Shown here one piece after another: positions 9,807 through 18,300 of a stretch of DNA of 64,000 bases (positions within the stretch are counted from its first letter, which is position 1; every line of letters starts with the position of its first letter). The DNA lies in the NCBI RefSeq assembly GCF_004571135.1, contig NZ_SPSB01000004.1, forward strand, positions 1 through 64,000, in the 5' to 3' direction. Made by a program: the position numbers and the translations under genes. Origin of the DNA: Algoriphagus kandeliae. Lineage in GTDB: Bacteria > Bacteroidota > Bacteroidia > Cytophagales > Cyclobacteriaceae. Below the pieces are notes generated by a model. The model was not told the origin of the DNA. It did no database searches and saw only the letters and a list, made by a program, of their open reading frames with translations.

Positions 9807-9834
9807 AAAAAAGTCCTTATTTAAGGGCTTTTTT
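9807..9834 (+). terminator. Terminator-like hairpin after tig
   Basis: A stem of AAAAAAG-T-CCTT against AAGG-G-CTTTTTT (one T-G wobble, 4-nt loop at 9819-9822) followed by a T tract. It runs directly into the clpP -7 motif TATTTTTG at 9835-9842, so tig and clpP may be separate transcripts. Confidence 0.7.
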
Positions 9835-9842
9835 TATTTTTG
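9835..9842 (+). promoter_or_regulatory. Candidate -7 element of clpP
   Basis: TATTTTTG matches TAnnTTTG exactly, 20 bases upstream of the clpP start codon. No TTG lies at the expected -33 position, so the call is tentative. Confidence 0.4.
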
Positions 9843-9862
9843 TTAACCACATTTATCAAATT

Positions 9863-10537
9863 ATGATCAACAAAGAGGAATTCAGAAAATACGCCATCCA
9901 CAACCAAGGAGTGAGTGGATCAGCTTTTGACCAGTACACACAGCATATCGAAAACATGACTCGGGCAGTCATTGAAGAGCGTCCTTCCAACTTCCGGGAA
10001 ATCGACGTTTTCTCCCGATTGATCATGGATCGCATCATCTTTTTGGGAACACCAGTAGATGACCATATCGCTAATATCATCATAGCACAGTTGCTTTTCT
10101 TGGAATCGGTGGATTCTAAAAAAGATGTACTTCTTTACATCAACAGCCCAGGAGGATCTGTGACAGCTGGACTTGGCATTTATGACACCATGCAATACAT
10201 CGGCCCTGATGTTGCTACCATCTGTACAGGAATTGCTGCCTCTATGGGAGCTGTATTGTTGGCAGGCGGAGCAAAAGACAAGCGTTCTGCTTTACAACAT
10301 TCTAGAGTAATGATTCACCAACCTTCCGGAGGAATGCAAGGTCAATCTAAAGACATGGAGATTTCACTTAAGTTGATCCTTTCCATGAGACAGGAACTCT
10401 ATCAGATTTTGGCGAATCATACTGGAAAAACATTTGAAGAAATCGAAAGAGACTCTGACCGAGACTATTGGTTGAAAGCTCCAGAAGCTAAAGAATATGG
10501 CTTAATCGATGAAGTATTAGTTAAAAAATCAGTTTAA
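9863..10537 (+). CDS. clpP: ATP-dependent Clp protease proteolytic subunit
   Basis: This 224-residue serine peptidase forms the double-heptameric chamber that degrades proteins fed by ClpX. The catalytic serine is in [11 protein letters not shown], the histidine in MIHQPSGG and the aspartate in ERDSDRDYW. The oxyanion motif [10 protein letters not shown] is also present. The length is about 20-30 residues longer than the mature E. coli enzyme, which leaves room for an N-terminal propeptide. Its stop codon overlaps the clpX start by one base. Confidence 0.98.
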   Translation: MINKEEFRKYAIHNQGVSGSAFDQYTQHIENMTRAVIEERPSNFREIDVFSRLIMDRIIFLGTPVDDHIANIIIAQLLFLESVDSKKDVLLYINSPGGSVTAGLGIYDTMQYIGPDVATICTGIAASMGAVLLAGGAKDKRSALQHSRVMIHQPSGGMQGQSKDMEISLKLILSMRQELYQILANHTGKTFEEIERDSDRDYWLKAPEAKEYGLIDEVLVKKSV

Positions 10538-11763
10538 TGGCTCAAGTTACCTGCTCTTTTTGCGGAAGAAACAAAAAAGATGTTGACCTGATGGTTTCAG
10601 GCATATCTGCTCATATCTGTAATTTCTGCATTGAGCAAGCACATATGATCTTGGGAGAAGAGGAGAAAACCAAAAAATCTTCTCAATCCAAACCCAAATT
10701 CAAACTCAAGAAGCCAAAGGAACTTACCTCCTACTTGGACCAATATGTGATTGGACAAGAAGATGCAAAAAAGGTCCTTACCGTAGCTGTTTATAATCAC
10801 TACAAACGACTGCTTCAGAAAGCTGATGAAGATGATGTGAAGATCGAAAAATCTAACATCATCATGGTTGGTGATACAGGAACCGGAAAAACCTATTTGG
10901 CAAAAACCCTTGCAAAGATTCTTGAAGTTCCTTTCTGCATTGCCGATGCCACTGTTCTTACAGAAGCTGGATATGTAGGGGAAGACGTTGAGAGCATTTT
11001 GACAAGGCTATTACAAGCTGCTGACTATAATGTTGAAGCTGCTGAAAGAGGAATTGTATACATTGACGAGATTGATAAAATCGCTCGGAAATCGGATAAC
11101 CCTTCTATCACAAGAGATGTAAGCGGGGAAGGCGTTCAGCAGGCGATGTTAAAGCTTTTGGAAGGTACTGTGGTAAATGTTCCTCCACAAGGTGGCAGAA
11201 AGCATCCTGATCAAAAAATGATTGCCGTAAACACGGAGAACATTCTGTTTATCTGCGGTGGAGCATTTGATGGGATTGCCAGACACATTGCGAAACGTTT
11301 GAATACCCAACCTTTAGGCTTCAGCAAAGCGGCAGGTTCAGCTGTAGCTGACCGGGAAAACTTACTTCAATATATCACTGCTCAAGATTTAAAAGCATTC
11401 GGCTTGATTCCAGAACTTATCGGCCGATTACCTGTACTTACTCATTTGGATCCACTTCATAAAGAAGCATTGAAACGTATTTTGACTGAACCAAAGAATG
11501 CTTTGGTGAAGCAATACACCAAACTTCTAGAAATGGAGAGGGTTAAATTGATATTCGAAGAAAGTGGTTTGGATTTCATCGTGGATAAGGCCGTCGAATA
11601 CAATTTAGGAGCAAGAGGATTGCGATCTATCTGTGAAGCAATCATCACTGACGCGATGTACGAGCTTCCATCTGATGATAGCATCAAAGAACTTGTAATC
11701 GATGAAGCTTACGCTAAATCCCAGTTTGATAAATCAAAATTCAAACGGCTTCAAGTGGCTTAA
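10537..11763 (+). CDS. clpX: ATP-dependent Clp protease ATP-binding subunit
   Basis: ClpX is the AAA+ unfoldase that recognises tagged or damaged proteins and threads them into ClpP. The 408-residue protein has the N-terminal C4 zinc domain (Cys6, Cys9, Cys28, Cys31), Walker A GDTGTGKT at 112-119 and Walker [10 protein letters not shown]. The sensor region and C-terminal small domain are also present. It overlaps clpP by one base (TAATG), so the two are translationally coupled. A strong bidirectional terminator follows. Confidence 0.98.
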   Translation: MAQVTCSFCGRNKKDVDLMVSGISAHICNFCIEQAHMILGEEEKTKKSSQSKPKFKLKKPKELTSYLDQYVIGQEDAKKVLTVAVYNHYKRLLQKADEDDVKIEKSNIIMVGDTGTGKTYLAKTLAKILEVPFCIADATVLTEAGYVGEDVESILTRLLQAADYNVEAAERGIVYIDEIDKIARKSDNPSITRDVSGEGVQQAMLKLLEGTVVNVPPQGGRKHPDQKMIAVNTENILFICGGAFDGIARHIAKRLNTQPLGFSKAAGSAVADRENLLQYITAQDLKAFGLIPELIGRLPVLTHLDPLHKEALKRILTEPKNALVKQYTKLLEMERVKLIFEESGLDFIVDKAVEYNLGARGLRSICEAIITDAMYELPSDDSIKELVIDEAYAKSQFDKSKFKRLQVA

Positions 11764-11765
11764 AT

Positions 11766-11800
11766 AAAAAAATCCCGATGAGCAATCATCGGGATTTTTT
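11766..11800. terminator. Bidirectional terminator between clpX and the Do-like protease
   Basis: A perfect stem (AAAAAATCCCGATGA against TCATCGGGATTTTTT) with the 4-nt loop GCAA. A- and T-tracts on either side serve both converging genes. Confidence 0.93.
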
Positions 11801-11815
11801 ATTGGATTTTTCTGA

Positions 11816-13306
11816 TTAATCTACTTCCACTTCGAAGTAGTATTCTGTTCCATCATTGAACATTCCGAGTACTACCACTTCTTGACCACTTAGATCATTC
11901 AATACTTCAATTAGTCTGTCAGCATCCGAAATGCGGATTCTTCCATCTTCACTGATGATTGAGGTGATGATGAATCCAGGTCTAGCACCTGCAGATCTCC
12001 AACCTGATCTACCTACAGTTGTGATCATGGCTCCTCCTGAAATTCCCAATCTTTCTTTTTGCTCGTCGGAAATATTCTCGAATAGAACCCCATCAAATTC
12101 ATAAGTCTTCTTGACTTCCTTCTCAACAATATTGGTGTTTCCATTAAAATTCCGAAGCGTAGCTACCGTCTCCATTTTTTTGCCGTCTCGGATATATTCG
12201 ACGTTGACTTGATCTCCTGGACGTTTTCTAGCCACCATTTCCTGAAGGATAGAAACAGAGGTAGTTTCCCGACCATCAACCCCGACGATAATATCTCCAG
12301 GCTTTAGTCCAGCTTCTTCTCCTCCACTATCTGGATTTACACCATTAATGTAAACTCCCTGATCAACAGGTAATTCAACATTCAATTCGTCCTCTAACTC
12401 TGGACTAACATCTCGAATTGTTACTCCAAGCAAACCACGCTGAACAGCACCATATTCCATCAAGTCATCCATTACTTTTTTTACAAGACTACTTGGAACA
12501 GCAAATGAATAACCAGCAAATGTCCCTGTGTTGGATGCAATTGCCGTATTAATTCCTATTAATTCTCCTGCTAAATTCACCAAGGCTCCTCCAGAATTTC
12601 CTGGGTTTACCACTGCATCAGTTTGAAGAAATGACTCGATCTGAAGATTGTTTTCGACTCCTCTGAGGATTCCGATATTCCGGGCTTTAGCTGAAATAAT
12701 TCCAGCAGTTACCGTTGAGTTTAGATTGAATGGATTTCCAACAGCCAATACCCATTCTCCAATTTTTGTGTTATCAGAATCACCGAATTTGACGAATGGT
12801 AATCCATCTGCATCAATTTTCAATAAAGCCAAGTCAGTAGTCGGGTCTGTTCCGATTATTTTCGCTATGTAACGTTTGTTGTTATCCAAAGAAATATCAA
12901 TTTGGGTAGCATTTTCGACTACATGGTTATTGGTCACGATATAGCCATCTGACGAAATAATCACACCAGATCCAGAGCTCATCGCTCCTCTAAATCCCTG
13001 ATCTCCTCTTGGAGGAAATCCAAATAGCTCTTGCATGGGATCTCTTGGAGTATTTCCACCAAAGCCCATGGTACTTTTCACGTGAACTACTGCTGGGGTA
13101 ACCAATTGAGCGGAAGCCACAAAATTGATTCCCTCTGGTACGGTAAAATTTTCTCCAGAAAGTAAGTTTACAAAACTTGCCTTCTGCTTTTCATCGAAAC
13201 TTGAAGGTTCCTGCGACTGCATGAAATAACTCACTCCAGCCAAAGCAACAATGCCTCCGATAAGAGAGGCCAACAACATTCCTAGAAAGAATTGTCTTTT
13301 GTTCAT
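11816..13306 (-). CDS. Do-like (DegP/DegQ/HtrA) periplasmic serine protease
   Basis: This 496-residue protease/chaperone acts on misfolded envelope proteins. An N-terminal hydrophobic segment (residues 5-28) is a signal peptide or anchor. The trypsin-like domain has His128 (TNNHVV), Asp158 (TTDLALLKID) and Ser238 (GNSGGAL). Two PDZ domains follow; the second is shorter and less typical. The family is known to form cages with PDZ-gated access. A paralogue with the same layout lies at 25073-26557. It is transcribed on its own, downstream of hsp20 on the same strand but separated by a terminator. Confidence 0.95.
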   Translation of the reverse strand: MNKRQFFLGMLLASLIGGIVALAGVSYFMQSQEPSSFDEKQKASFVNLLSGENFTVPEGINFVASAQLVTPAVVHVKSTMGFGGNTPRDPMQELFGFPPRGDQGFRGAMSSGSGVIISSDGYIVTNNHVVENATQIDISLDNNKRYIAKIIGTDPTTDLALLKIDADGLPFVKFGDSDNTKIGEWVLAVGNPFNLNSTVTAGIISAKARNIGILRGVENNLQIESFLQTDAVVNPGNSGGALVNLAGELIGINTAIASNTGTFAGYSFAVPSSLVKKVMDDLMEYGAVQRGLLGVTIRDVSPELEDELNVELPVDQGVYINGVNPDSGGEEAGLKPGDIIVGVDGRETTSVSILQEMVARKRPGDQVNVEYIRDGKKMETVATLRNFNGNTNIVEKEVKKTYEFDGVLFENISDEQKERLGISGGAMITTVGRSGWRSAGARPGFIITSIISEDGRIRISDADRLIEVLNDLSGQEVVVLGMFNDGTEYYFEVEVD

Positions 13307-13377
13307 AATTATATTCCTGTTCTTGTTTCTTCTGATTAACTCAAATTTTATTCAATAAAGTCTAAAGTGAATATCAA

Positions 13378-13394
13378 TTTAACCAGTTTTAACC
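13378..13394. repeat. Direct repeat TTTAACC upstream of the Do-like protease
   Basis: TTTAACC occurs at 13378-13384 and 13388-13394, a period of 10 bases or one helical turn. It lies about 70 bases upstream of the protease start codon, where a regulator site could be. No regulator is identified. Confidence 0.3.
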
Positions 13395-13415
13395 GGGCTT
13401 ACTTCTTTTTAACTC

Positions 13416-13442
13416 AAAAAAAAGAGTGGGGTTAACCCACTC
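13416..13442 (-). terminator. Terminator after hsp20
   Basis: The stem GAGTGGG/CCCACTC (13424-13430, 13436-13442) with a 5-nt loop is followed on the minus strand by a run of T (13416-13423). It lies 6 bases past the hsp20 stop. Confidence 0.88.
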
Positions 13443-13447
13443 CTTGA

Positions 13448-13876
13448 TTATTTCACTTCGATCGAAGCTTTTCTTTCTTTCTTTTCTGCTTTAGGAAGGA
13501 AAATCTTCAAGATTCCATCCTCATAAACTGCTTCGATTTTTTCTGGATTCACATTATCTGGAACATAGAATGCTCTGGAAAAGGAACCATATTGAGTTTC
13601 CAAACTGTGGTAGTTTTTCCCCTCCTTTTTCTCTTCGATTTTACGCTCACCGGAAATTGTCAATCTTCCCTCTGTCAAGTCCACATGAAAATCTTGCTTT
13701 TTCATACCGGGAACAGCAACCTGAATTTCAAACTGTTCGTCATCTTCGGAAATATCCACAGCAGGATTAAATTTCCGTGTTTCGTTTCCTAAAGATTCAT
13801 TGAAAAACCTTTCAAATAGTCCTCCAAGATCAGCAGGAAACATAGAGTCTAGTTGGTTATACTTTGCGAGTTTCAT
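13448..13876 (-). CDS. Small heat shock protein, Hsp20/alpha-crystallin family
   Basis: This 142-residue ATP-independent holdase binds unfolding proteins during stress. The alpha-crystallin domain spans about residues 38-142 (VDISEDDEQFEIQVAVPGM through GILKIFLPKAE), with the family A-x-x-x-n-G-v-L-like motif represented by VYEDGILKIFLPK. The start is well supported by a strong Shine-Dalgarno sequence (AGGAGGA at 13881-13887, 4 bases before ATG), which is unusual in this phylum. Upstream lie a TAATTTTG -7 motif (13949-13942) and an 11-base motif shared with lon. Confidence 0.95.
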   Translation of the reverse strand: MKLAKYNQLDSMFPADLGGLFERFFNESLGNETRKFNPAVDISEDDEQFEIQVAVPGMKKQDFHVDLTEGRLTISGERKIEEKKEGKNYHSLETQYGSFSRAFYVPDNVNPEKIEAVYEDGILKIFLPKAEKKERKASIEVK

Positions 13877-13880
13877 ATTA

Positions 13881-13887
13881 TCCTCCT
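13881..13887 (-). promoter_or_regulatory. Strong Shine-Dalgarno site of hsp20
   Basis: AGGAGGA on the minus strand is fully complementary to the 16S anti-SD core and sits 4 bases before the ATG. The other genes in the window that I inspected lack such a site. Confidence 0.8.
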
Positions 13888-13941
13888 TTGTTAATTAATA
13901 TTCTAAAACATCTGATTTGATATTAGAAATTTTCGTACCAG

Positions 13942-13964
13942 CAAAATTAGAGGGACATTTTGAC
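13942..13964 (-). promoter_or_regulatory. Candidate hsp20 promoter with shared GTCAAAATGTC motif
   Basis: On the minus strand TAATTTTG (13949-13942) matches the -7 consensus. Just upstream of it is GTCAAAATGTC (13964-13954), identical to an 11-base sequence in the lon leader (22253-22243). The motif would overlap the RNA polymerase footprint, as a repressor site would. The function is inferred. Confidence 0.45.
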
Positions 13965-14067
13965 TTGGTTTCGGAGAAAACCCATCTATTTAATGACAAA
14001 AGGGCAGTTTTTTTACTTATTTTTTTGAAGCTAATTTTTTCTAATTTAAAGGATCATTCTTCTCGAT

Positions 14068-16617
14068 ATGAAATCCTCCTATTTATTAGTTCCAATCATT
14101 CTGATACTCCTGCTTTTTCCCACTGGCCTTCACGGACAAAATGCAGTTAGAAAAGACCTTAATTTCGTTTCTAATAAGCTAGATAGCTCAGAATCAATTC
14201 AAAATTTTAAGAAGGATATTGAATCTAAGCCACAAATTGATACAGGTGTTAAAAGGGAAAATCAGCTAGGTTTGGTTTTATCCCAATTGATTTCAAAATC
14301 CAAACGCTATTCAATTAATATTAGCAGAATAAAAATTGGATTAAAGGAGCCCTTGGATACCATGGAAATTAAAGAAAATCTGCCTGAAATAGATCGAGCA
14401 GTTAGTTCCATGAGGATCTTGGTTCAGGATACCATACGTCAAGATAATATCCGCTATCTAAAAGGAATCACTACCCTCCTTGGAGGGATCATGGTCGAAA
14501 TCGAAAAGTACGAGTCGATTATCGATGATCGAGTAAAGCTAATCCTACAGGCAAATGAAGATTTAGCCCAAATCAAACAGGATTCAATTTTCAATATTAG
14601 TGAGGAAAATCTACAAGTTGCGCCTGACCTTTTTGACGAAGTAAAATTACTTCGCAGCCAAATTAGTGAAATAGAGAATGAGATTTTTCGACAAGAAATA
14701 ACTTTGACGAGATTTCAGGTACAGCTCAATGATTTGACTAGTAGAATTATATCTATCGGTCAGTATTTCCGTCTAAAGTCCATTGAGCTAAATCGAAAAA
14801 TGTGGAAAAAAGAGGTCAATTTTCTCTGGGAACCTAGAGATGAAACTTTTGGGTCAAAAAAGTCAACTTTATTAATCTTAAAAGAATCCCTAATTGCCAA
14901 TGGCACTTTCATTATGTATTTTTTTGAAAGGAATTTGGGGAAGCTGATTTCCTTCTTTATCGTTCTTTTTGTTTTAGGGTTTTCGCTAAAAAGGACTGTT
15001 AGAAAAATTCAGAATGAAAAGGACTTCAGCCATACTATTCTCTCAAAAGGCTCCTCAGTTGAAAAATTTCCAATTATTTCATCTTTTCTCATCATTGTAC
15101 CATTTTTCTTTCTTGTATTTGACCGACCTCCACTCGCTTTCAACTCAGTACTATCCCTGATATTCGTGTTTTTCAGTTCATGGCTTATTAAAGACTATTT
15201 TTCGGATGGATTTCGTCGTATTTGGTGGATCTTTTTACCGCTAAGTTTGATTGGACCTACATTTGGGGTGAATTGGGAACAAAATTATGATGAACGATTT
15301 TTTCTGATTGTAGTCAACTTCCTAGCAGTCCTCTTTGGCCTTTTGAGCTACAAAAAAATCAAAGGACAATCCTTCAAAGGAAAGAAGGTTTTAGGAGCAC
15401 TGATTCTATTCTTGTTTTTTACACAATTATTCTCGTTTGGAGCCAATGTTTTGGGGCGAATAAGTATAGCAAAGCTTTACACAATTACGGGCGTTACAAG
15501 TTTTTTTCGAGGTGTATCACTTTACATCTTTACCCATCTGGTGATGCAGTCTTTTTTCCTTGTCTTAGAATCCAAAAAGAATACTGATATGATTTCTAGT
15601 TTTATTGATTTTAAAGAACTAGAAAAAAGATTTTCAGGAATTCTACAATTATTTGCTTTAGGAATCTGGTTATATGGATTCTTAACTCACTTAGGCTATT
15701 TTGACATTGCCTACGAATATGCTACCATTTTTCTTTCCAAAGAATATATCCTAGGAGACACCACATTTACATTTGGAACGATCTTTTTGTTCTTAATCAT
15801 ACTTTTGATTTCTTCCTTCTTAGCAAACAGTATTGCCTACTTTTTTTCAACTATGGATCAGCGGAACGCTACCTCGAGAAAAAACCGACTGGGAAGTTCT
15901 GTATTACTAATCCGACTAGCCGTCATTATTATAGGCTTTTTTATAGCTCTGACTGCTGCCAAAATCCCTCTAGACCGAATCACTATTGTATTGGGAGCGC
16001 TATCCGTAGGTATTGGTTTTGGTCTGCAAACCATCATCAACAATCTGGTATCCGGAATTATCCTCGCATTTGAGCGGCCTATCCAAATTGGGGATGAAAT
16101 CGAAGTCGGGATGAATAAAGGAACCGTAAAAGAAGTAGGGATTCGAGCTAGTAAGATTTTAGCCTATGATGGATCGGAAATAGTGGTACCCAATGGCGAT
16201 CTCCTGTCTCAAAGTTTAATCAACTGGACACTTTCTGATAAGCGACGTAGAATTGAATTGATTATTGGAGTATCTTATGAATCGGATATGAAAAAGGTCA
16301 AAACACTGTTGACCGATGCGCTCATAAAAAACAATATTCTAAAATCTCCTCCTCCGAGAGTCTTCATGCAGAACTTTGGAGATTCCTCTGTTGATTTTAG
16401 ATTGCTTTTTTGGGTAGAAAGTATGGATGTATGGCTTGAAATCAGGTCTGATGTCATGACCTCGATCTTTGAAATTTTCCAAGAGAATGGAGTCGAAATT
16501 CCGTATCCAAAAAGAGATCTTTATCTCAAGTCTCTTCCTTTTGGCTGGAAAGAGACGATCACTAAACCTAGCAATCCTTCTCCGGAAAAAGAGGATCAGG
16601 ACGATCAAAAAGAATAA
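14068..16617 (+). CDS. Large mechanosensitive ion channel, MscS family
   Basis: This 849-residue inner-membrane protein releases solutes when membrane tension rises. A signal peptide (residues 1-24) leads into a helical, probably coiled-coil periplasmic region (to about 270). Roughly ten transmembrane helices follow between about 285 and 660. The C-terminal MscS core has the pore helix with ALSVGIGFGLQTIINNLVSG and the beta domain (ERPIQIGDEIEVG, VVPNGDLLSQSLINW). It is about three times longer than E. coli MscS and built like the large MscK/YnaI-type relatives. It is monocistronic, divergent from hsp20. Confidence 0.93.
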   Translation: MKSSYLLVPIILILLLFPTGLHGQNAVRKDLNFVSNKLDSSESIQNFKKDIESKPQIDTGVKRENQLGLVLSQLISKSKRYSINISRIKIGLKEPLDTMEIKENLPEIDRAVSSMRILVQDTIRQDNIRYLKGITTLLGGIMVEIEKYESIIDDRVKLILQANEDLAQIKQDSIFNISEENLQVAPDLFDEVKLLRSQISEIENEIFRQEITLTRFQVQLNDLTSRIISIGQYFRLKSIELNRKMWKKEVNFLWEPRDETFGSKKSTLLILKESLIANGTFIMYFFERNLGKLISFFIVLFVLGFSLKRTVRKIQNEKDFSHTILSKGSSVEKFPIISSFLIIVPFFFLVFDRPPLAFNSVLSLIFVFFSSWLIKDYFSDGFRRIWWIFLPLSLIGPTFGVNWEQNYDERFFLIVVNFLAVLFGLLSYKKIKGQSFKGKKVLGALILFLFFTQLFSFGANVLGRISIAKLYTITGVTSFFRGVSLYIFTHLVMQSFFLVLESKKNTDMISSFIDFKELEKRFSGILQLFALGIWLYGFLTHLGYFDIAYEYATIFLSKEYILGDTTFTFGTIFLFLIILLISSFLANSIAYFFSTMDQRNATSRKNRLGSSVLLIRLAVIIIGFFIALTAAKIPLDRITIVLGALSVGIGFGLQTIINNLVSGIILAFERPIQIGDEIEVGMNKGTVKEVGIRASKILAYDGSEIVVPNGDLLSQSLINWTLSDKRRRIELIIGVSYESDMKKVKTLLTDALIKNNILKSPPPRVFMQNFGDSSVDFRLLFWVESMDVWLEIRSDVMTSIFEIFQENGVEIPYPKRDLYLKSLPFGWKETITKPSNPSPEKEDQDDQKE

Positions 16618-16651
16618 AAAAAATCCCCGGACTAGCCGGGGATCAATTTTT
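16615..16651. terminator. Bidirectional terminator between mscS-type gene and csp
   Basis: The perfect 8-bp stem ATCCCCGG/CCGGGGAT (16623-16630, 16636-16643) has a 5-nt loop, an A tract before it and T residues after it. It serves both converging genes. Confidence 0.88.
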
Positions 16652-16667
16652 CAAATCAAAAATGCTT

Positions 16668-16859
16668 TTATGCTTTCTTGACGTTGATGGCATTAGGACC
16701 TTTTTTGCCATCTTTGACGTCGTAGGTTACTTTGTCATTTTGGGCAACTTTGTCCACCAATCCGGTCGCATGAACGAAGATATCACTTTGAGACTCATCG
16801 TCCACGATAAAACCGAAACCCTTGGCTTCATTGTAAAATTTTACTGTACCGGTAAACAT
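16668..16859 (-). CDS. Cold-shock domain protein
   Basis: A 63-residue single cold-shock domain that binds single-stranded RNA/DNA and melts RNA structure. RNP1 (KGFGFI, residues 13-18) and RNP2 (DIFVH, 26-30) are intact, and the length is typical of CspA-like proteins. The AT-rich stretch upstream (16860-16945) may form its 5' leader; I saw no clear cold-box there. It is monocistronic and converges on the mscS-type gene. Confidence 0.95.
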   Translation of the reverse strand: MFTGTVKFYNEAKGFGFIVDDESQSDIFVHATGLVDKVAQNDKVTYDVKDGKKGPNAINVKKA

Positions 16860-16949
16860 AATAAATTAATATAAATTGTAAATGAATATGCAAGTAATGT
16901 AAATATTTGTTTAGAAATATCAAAAAATTCAAAATTCTATTTCGGAAGC

Positions 16950-17441
16950 ATGAAAAAAGTTTACTTAATCCGTCATGCAAAATCATCCTGGGAAGAACCT
17001 TGGTCCAATGACCATGATAGGCCTCTTGCCCCTCGAGGCTTAAGAGATGCACCCAAGATGGGAAAACGCTTAAAATTGAAGGGGATTATTCCAGATAAAA
17101 TCATCTCCTCTACAGCACTTCGAGCAAAAGAAACAGCAGAACTTATTGCAGAAGAATTAAAATTTCCGGTTAAAAAAATTGATTTTGAAAGTAGGCTATA
17201 TCATGCCTCAGCAAGTACTTACCTCCATTTTATCCAGCAGCAAGATGATAAAATAGACTGTCTTTTTGTAATAGGCCACAATCCGGGCATGAATGAGTTG
17301 ATTCACCATCTCGGAATAGACTTAGACAACTTACCTACAGCTGGAATTTGTGGATTTGAATCCAAGGAAAATTCTTGGTCGGACTTTAAACCGAAAAAAA
17401 CTAAGATGATCTATTTAGATTACCCCAAGAAAAAAGCCTAG
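16950..17441 (+). CDS. SixA-type histidine phosphatase
   Basis: This 163-residue member of the histidine phosphatase superfamily carries the catalytic RHAKSSWE motif (Arg8, His9), the second-site HDRPLAPRG and the C-terminal catalytic GHNPG (His110). SixA removes phosphate from phosphohistidine in ArcB-like phosphotransfer domains in E. coli. The substrate in Bacteroidota is unknown, and small-molecule phosphatase activity is possible. Its last four bases overlap the 3' end of the converging SDR gene. Confidence 0.9.
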   Translation: MKKVYLIRHAKSSWEEPWSNDHDRPLAPRGLRDAPKMGKRLKLKGIIPDKIISSTALRAKETAELIAEELKFPVKKIDFESRLYHASASTYLHFIQQQDDKIDCLFVIGHNPGMNELIHHLGIDLDNLPTAGICGFESKENSWSDFKPKKTKMIYLDYPKKKA

Positions 17442-18172
17442 GAGATTTCATAATGCCGGACATCCTGAGATACCTCTGGAAACTGATCTGGATTACTGAG
17501 AAGATATTCGATTTTTTTAGCTACGTCCTCTGGGTTCACCAATTCTCCCTGCTCTTTAAACTCCAAGAACTTCTTCAATTCTGGAAAATCAGTCTCAGCA
17601 GCTTCTCGAATCTCTGCTTGCATTTCCGTATCCACAATACCTGGCGCTAAACTGAAAAAGCGGAAATCAGAAGAGCCACTTTCTTTGTTTGCCACCATGG
17701 TAAACATAGCTAAAGCTGCTTTGGTGCTACAATATCCTCCCCAACCTGCAACAGGTCGAGTGGCAGCGCCTGAGGAAATATTACATACTAATTTTCTGGA
17801 AGGGTGATTTTTGTAGGCTTTTATGAATGCATTGGTAAGGTACATAGGAGCCAGAAGATTGACATTTACCTGAATCCGCATTTCTCTCGGATGCATATTG
17901 CCAATGGGCTTTATCTCTCCTATCCAACCAGCATTATTAATCAAAATAATTTCCTGATAATCCTCCTTTGGAAAAACCTCTTCTAGTTCATTTTTTAAAA
18001 TATCTAAATCAGATAAATCTAAACTTACCTGTCGAAGTTTTGGTGACTCCACATCCAAAGTTGACCTTGAAATCCCAATCACCTCGTAGTGATCTAGACT
18101 CAAATAATGATGCATAAGAGCTTTTCCTAAACCTTTGGAATGACCGGTAATAACGACAAGAGACTTGTTCAT
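17438..18172 (-). CDS. Short-chain dehydrogenase/reductase
   Basis: This 244-residue NAD(P)-dependent oxidoreductase has a Rossmann fold. The cofactor glycine motif is GHSKGLG (Gly10, Gly14, Gly16), and NNAG follows at 79-82. The catalytic set is Ser134 (NISSG), Tyr147 and Lys151 (YCSTK). The overall look (T-G-H-S-x-G start, PVAGWGGYCSTKAAL) resembles sepiapterin-reductase-like or benzil-reductase-like SDRs, but the substrate cannot be named. It is a single gene between the sixA-type gene and hslU. Confidence 0.9.
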   Translation of the reverse strand: MNKSLVVITGHSKGLGKALMHHYLSLDHYEVIGISRSTLDVESPKLRQVSLDLSDLDILKNELEEVFPKEDYQEIILINNAGWIGEIKPIGNMHPREMRIQVNVNLLAPMYLTNAFIKAYKNHPSRKLVCNISSGAATRPVAGWGGYCSTKAALAMFTMVANKESGSSDFRFFSLAPGIVDTEMQAEIREAAETDFPELKKFLEFKEQGELVNPEDVAKKIEYLLSNPDQFPEVSQDVRHYEIS

Positions 18173-18266
18173 AAGTAAAGAAAATCAGGATGATGATTTA
18201 CTACTAGCAAGGATCGTCCCAAAAATCAAAAATCGATAAAATTGCTTTAGGCTTAATTTGTTTTCA

Positions 18267-18293
18267 TAAAAAAACCCCGGTTGAAAACCGGGG
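18267..18293 (-). terminator. Terminator after hslU
   Basis: The perfect 8-bp stem CCCCGGTT/AACCGGGG (18275-18282, 18286-18293) with a 3-nt loop is followed on the minus strand by 7-8 T residues. It lies 7 bases past the hslU stop. Confidence 0.93.
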
Positions 18294-18300
18294 CAAATGA

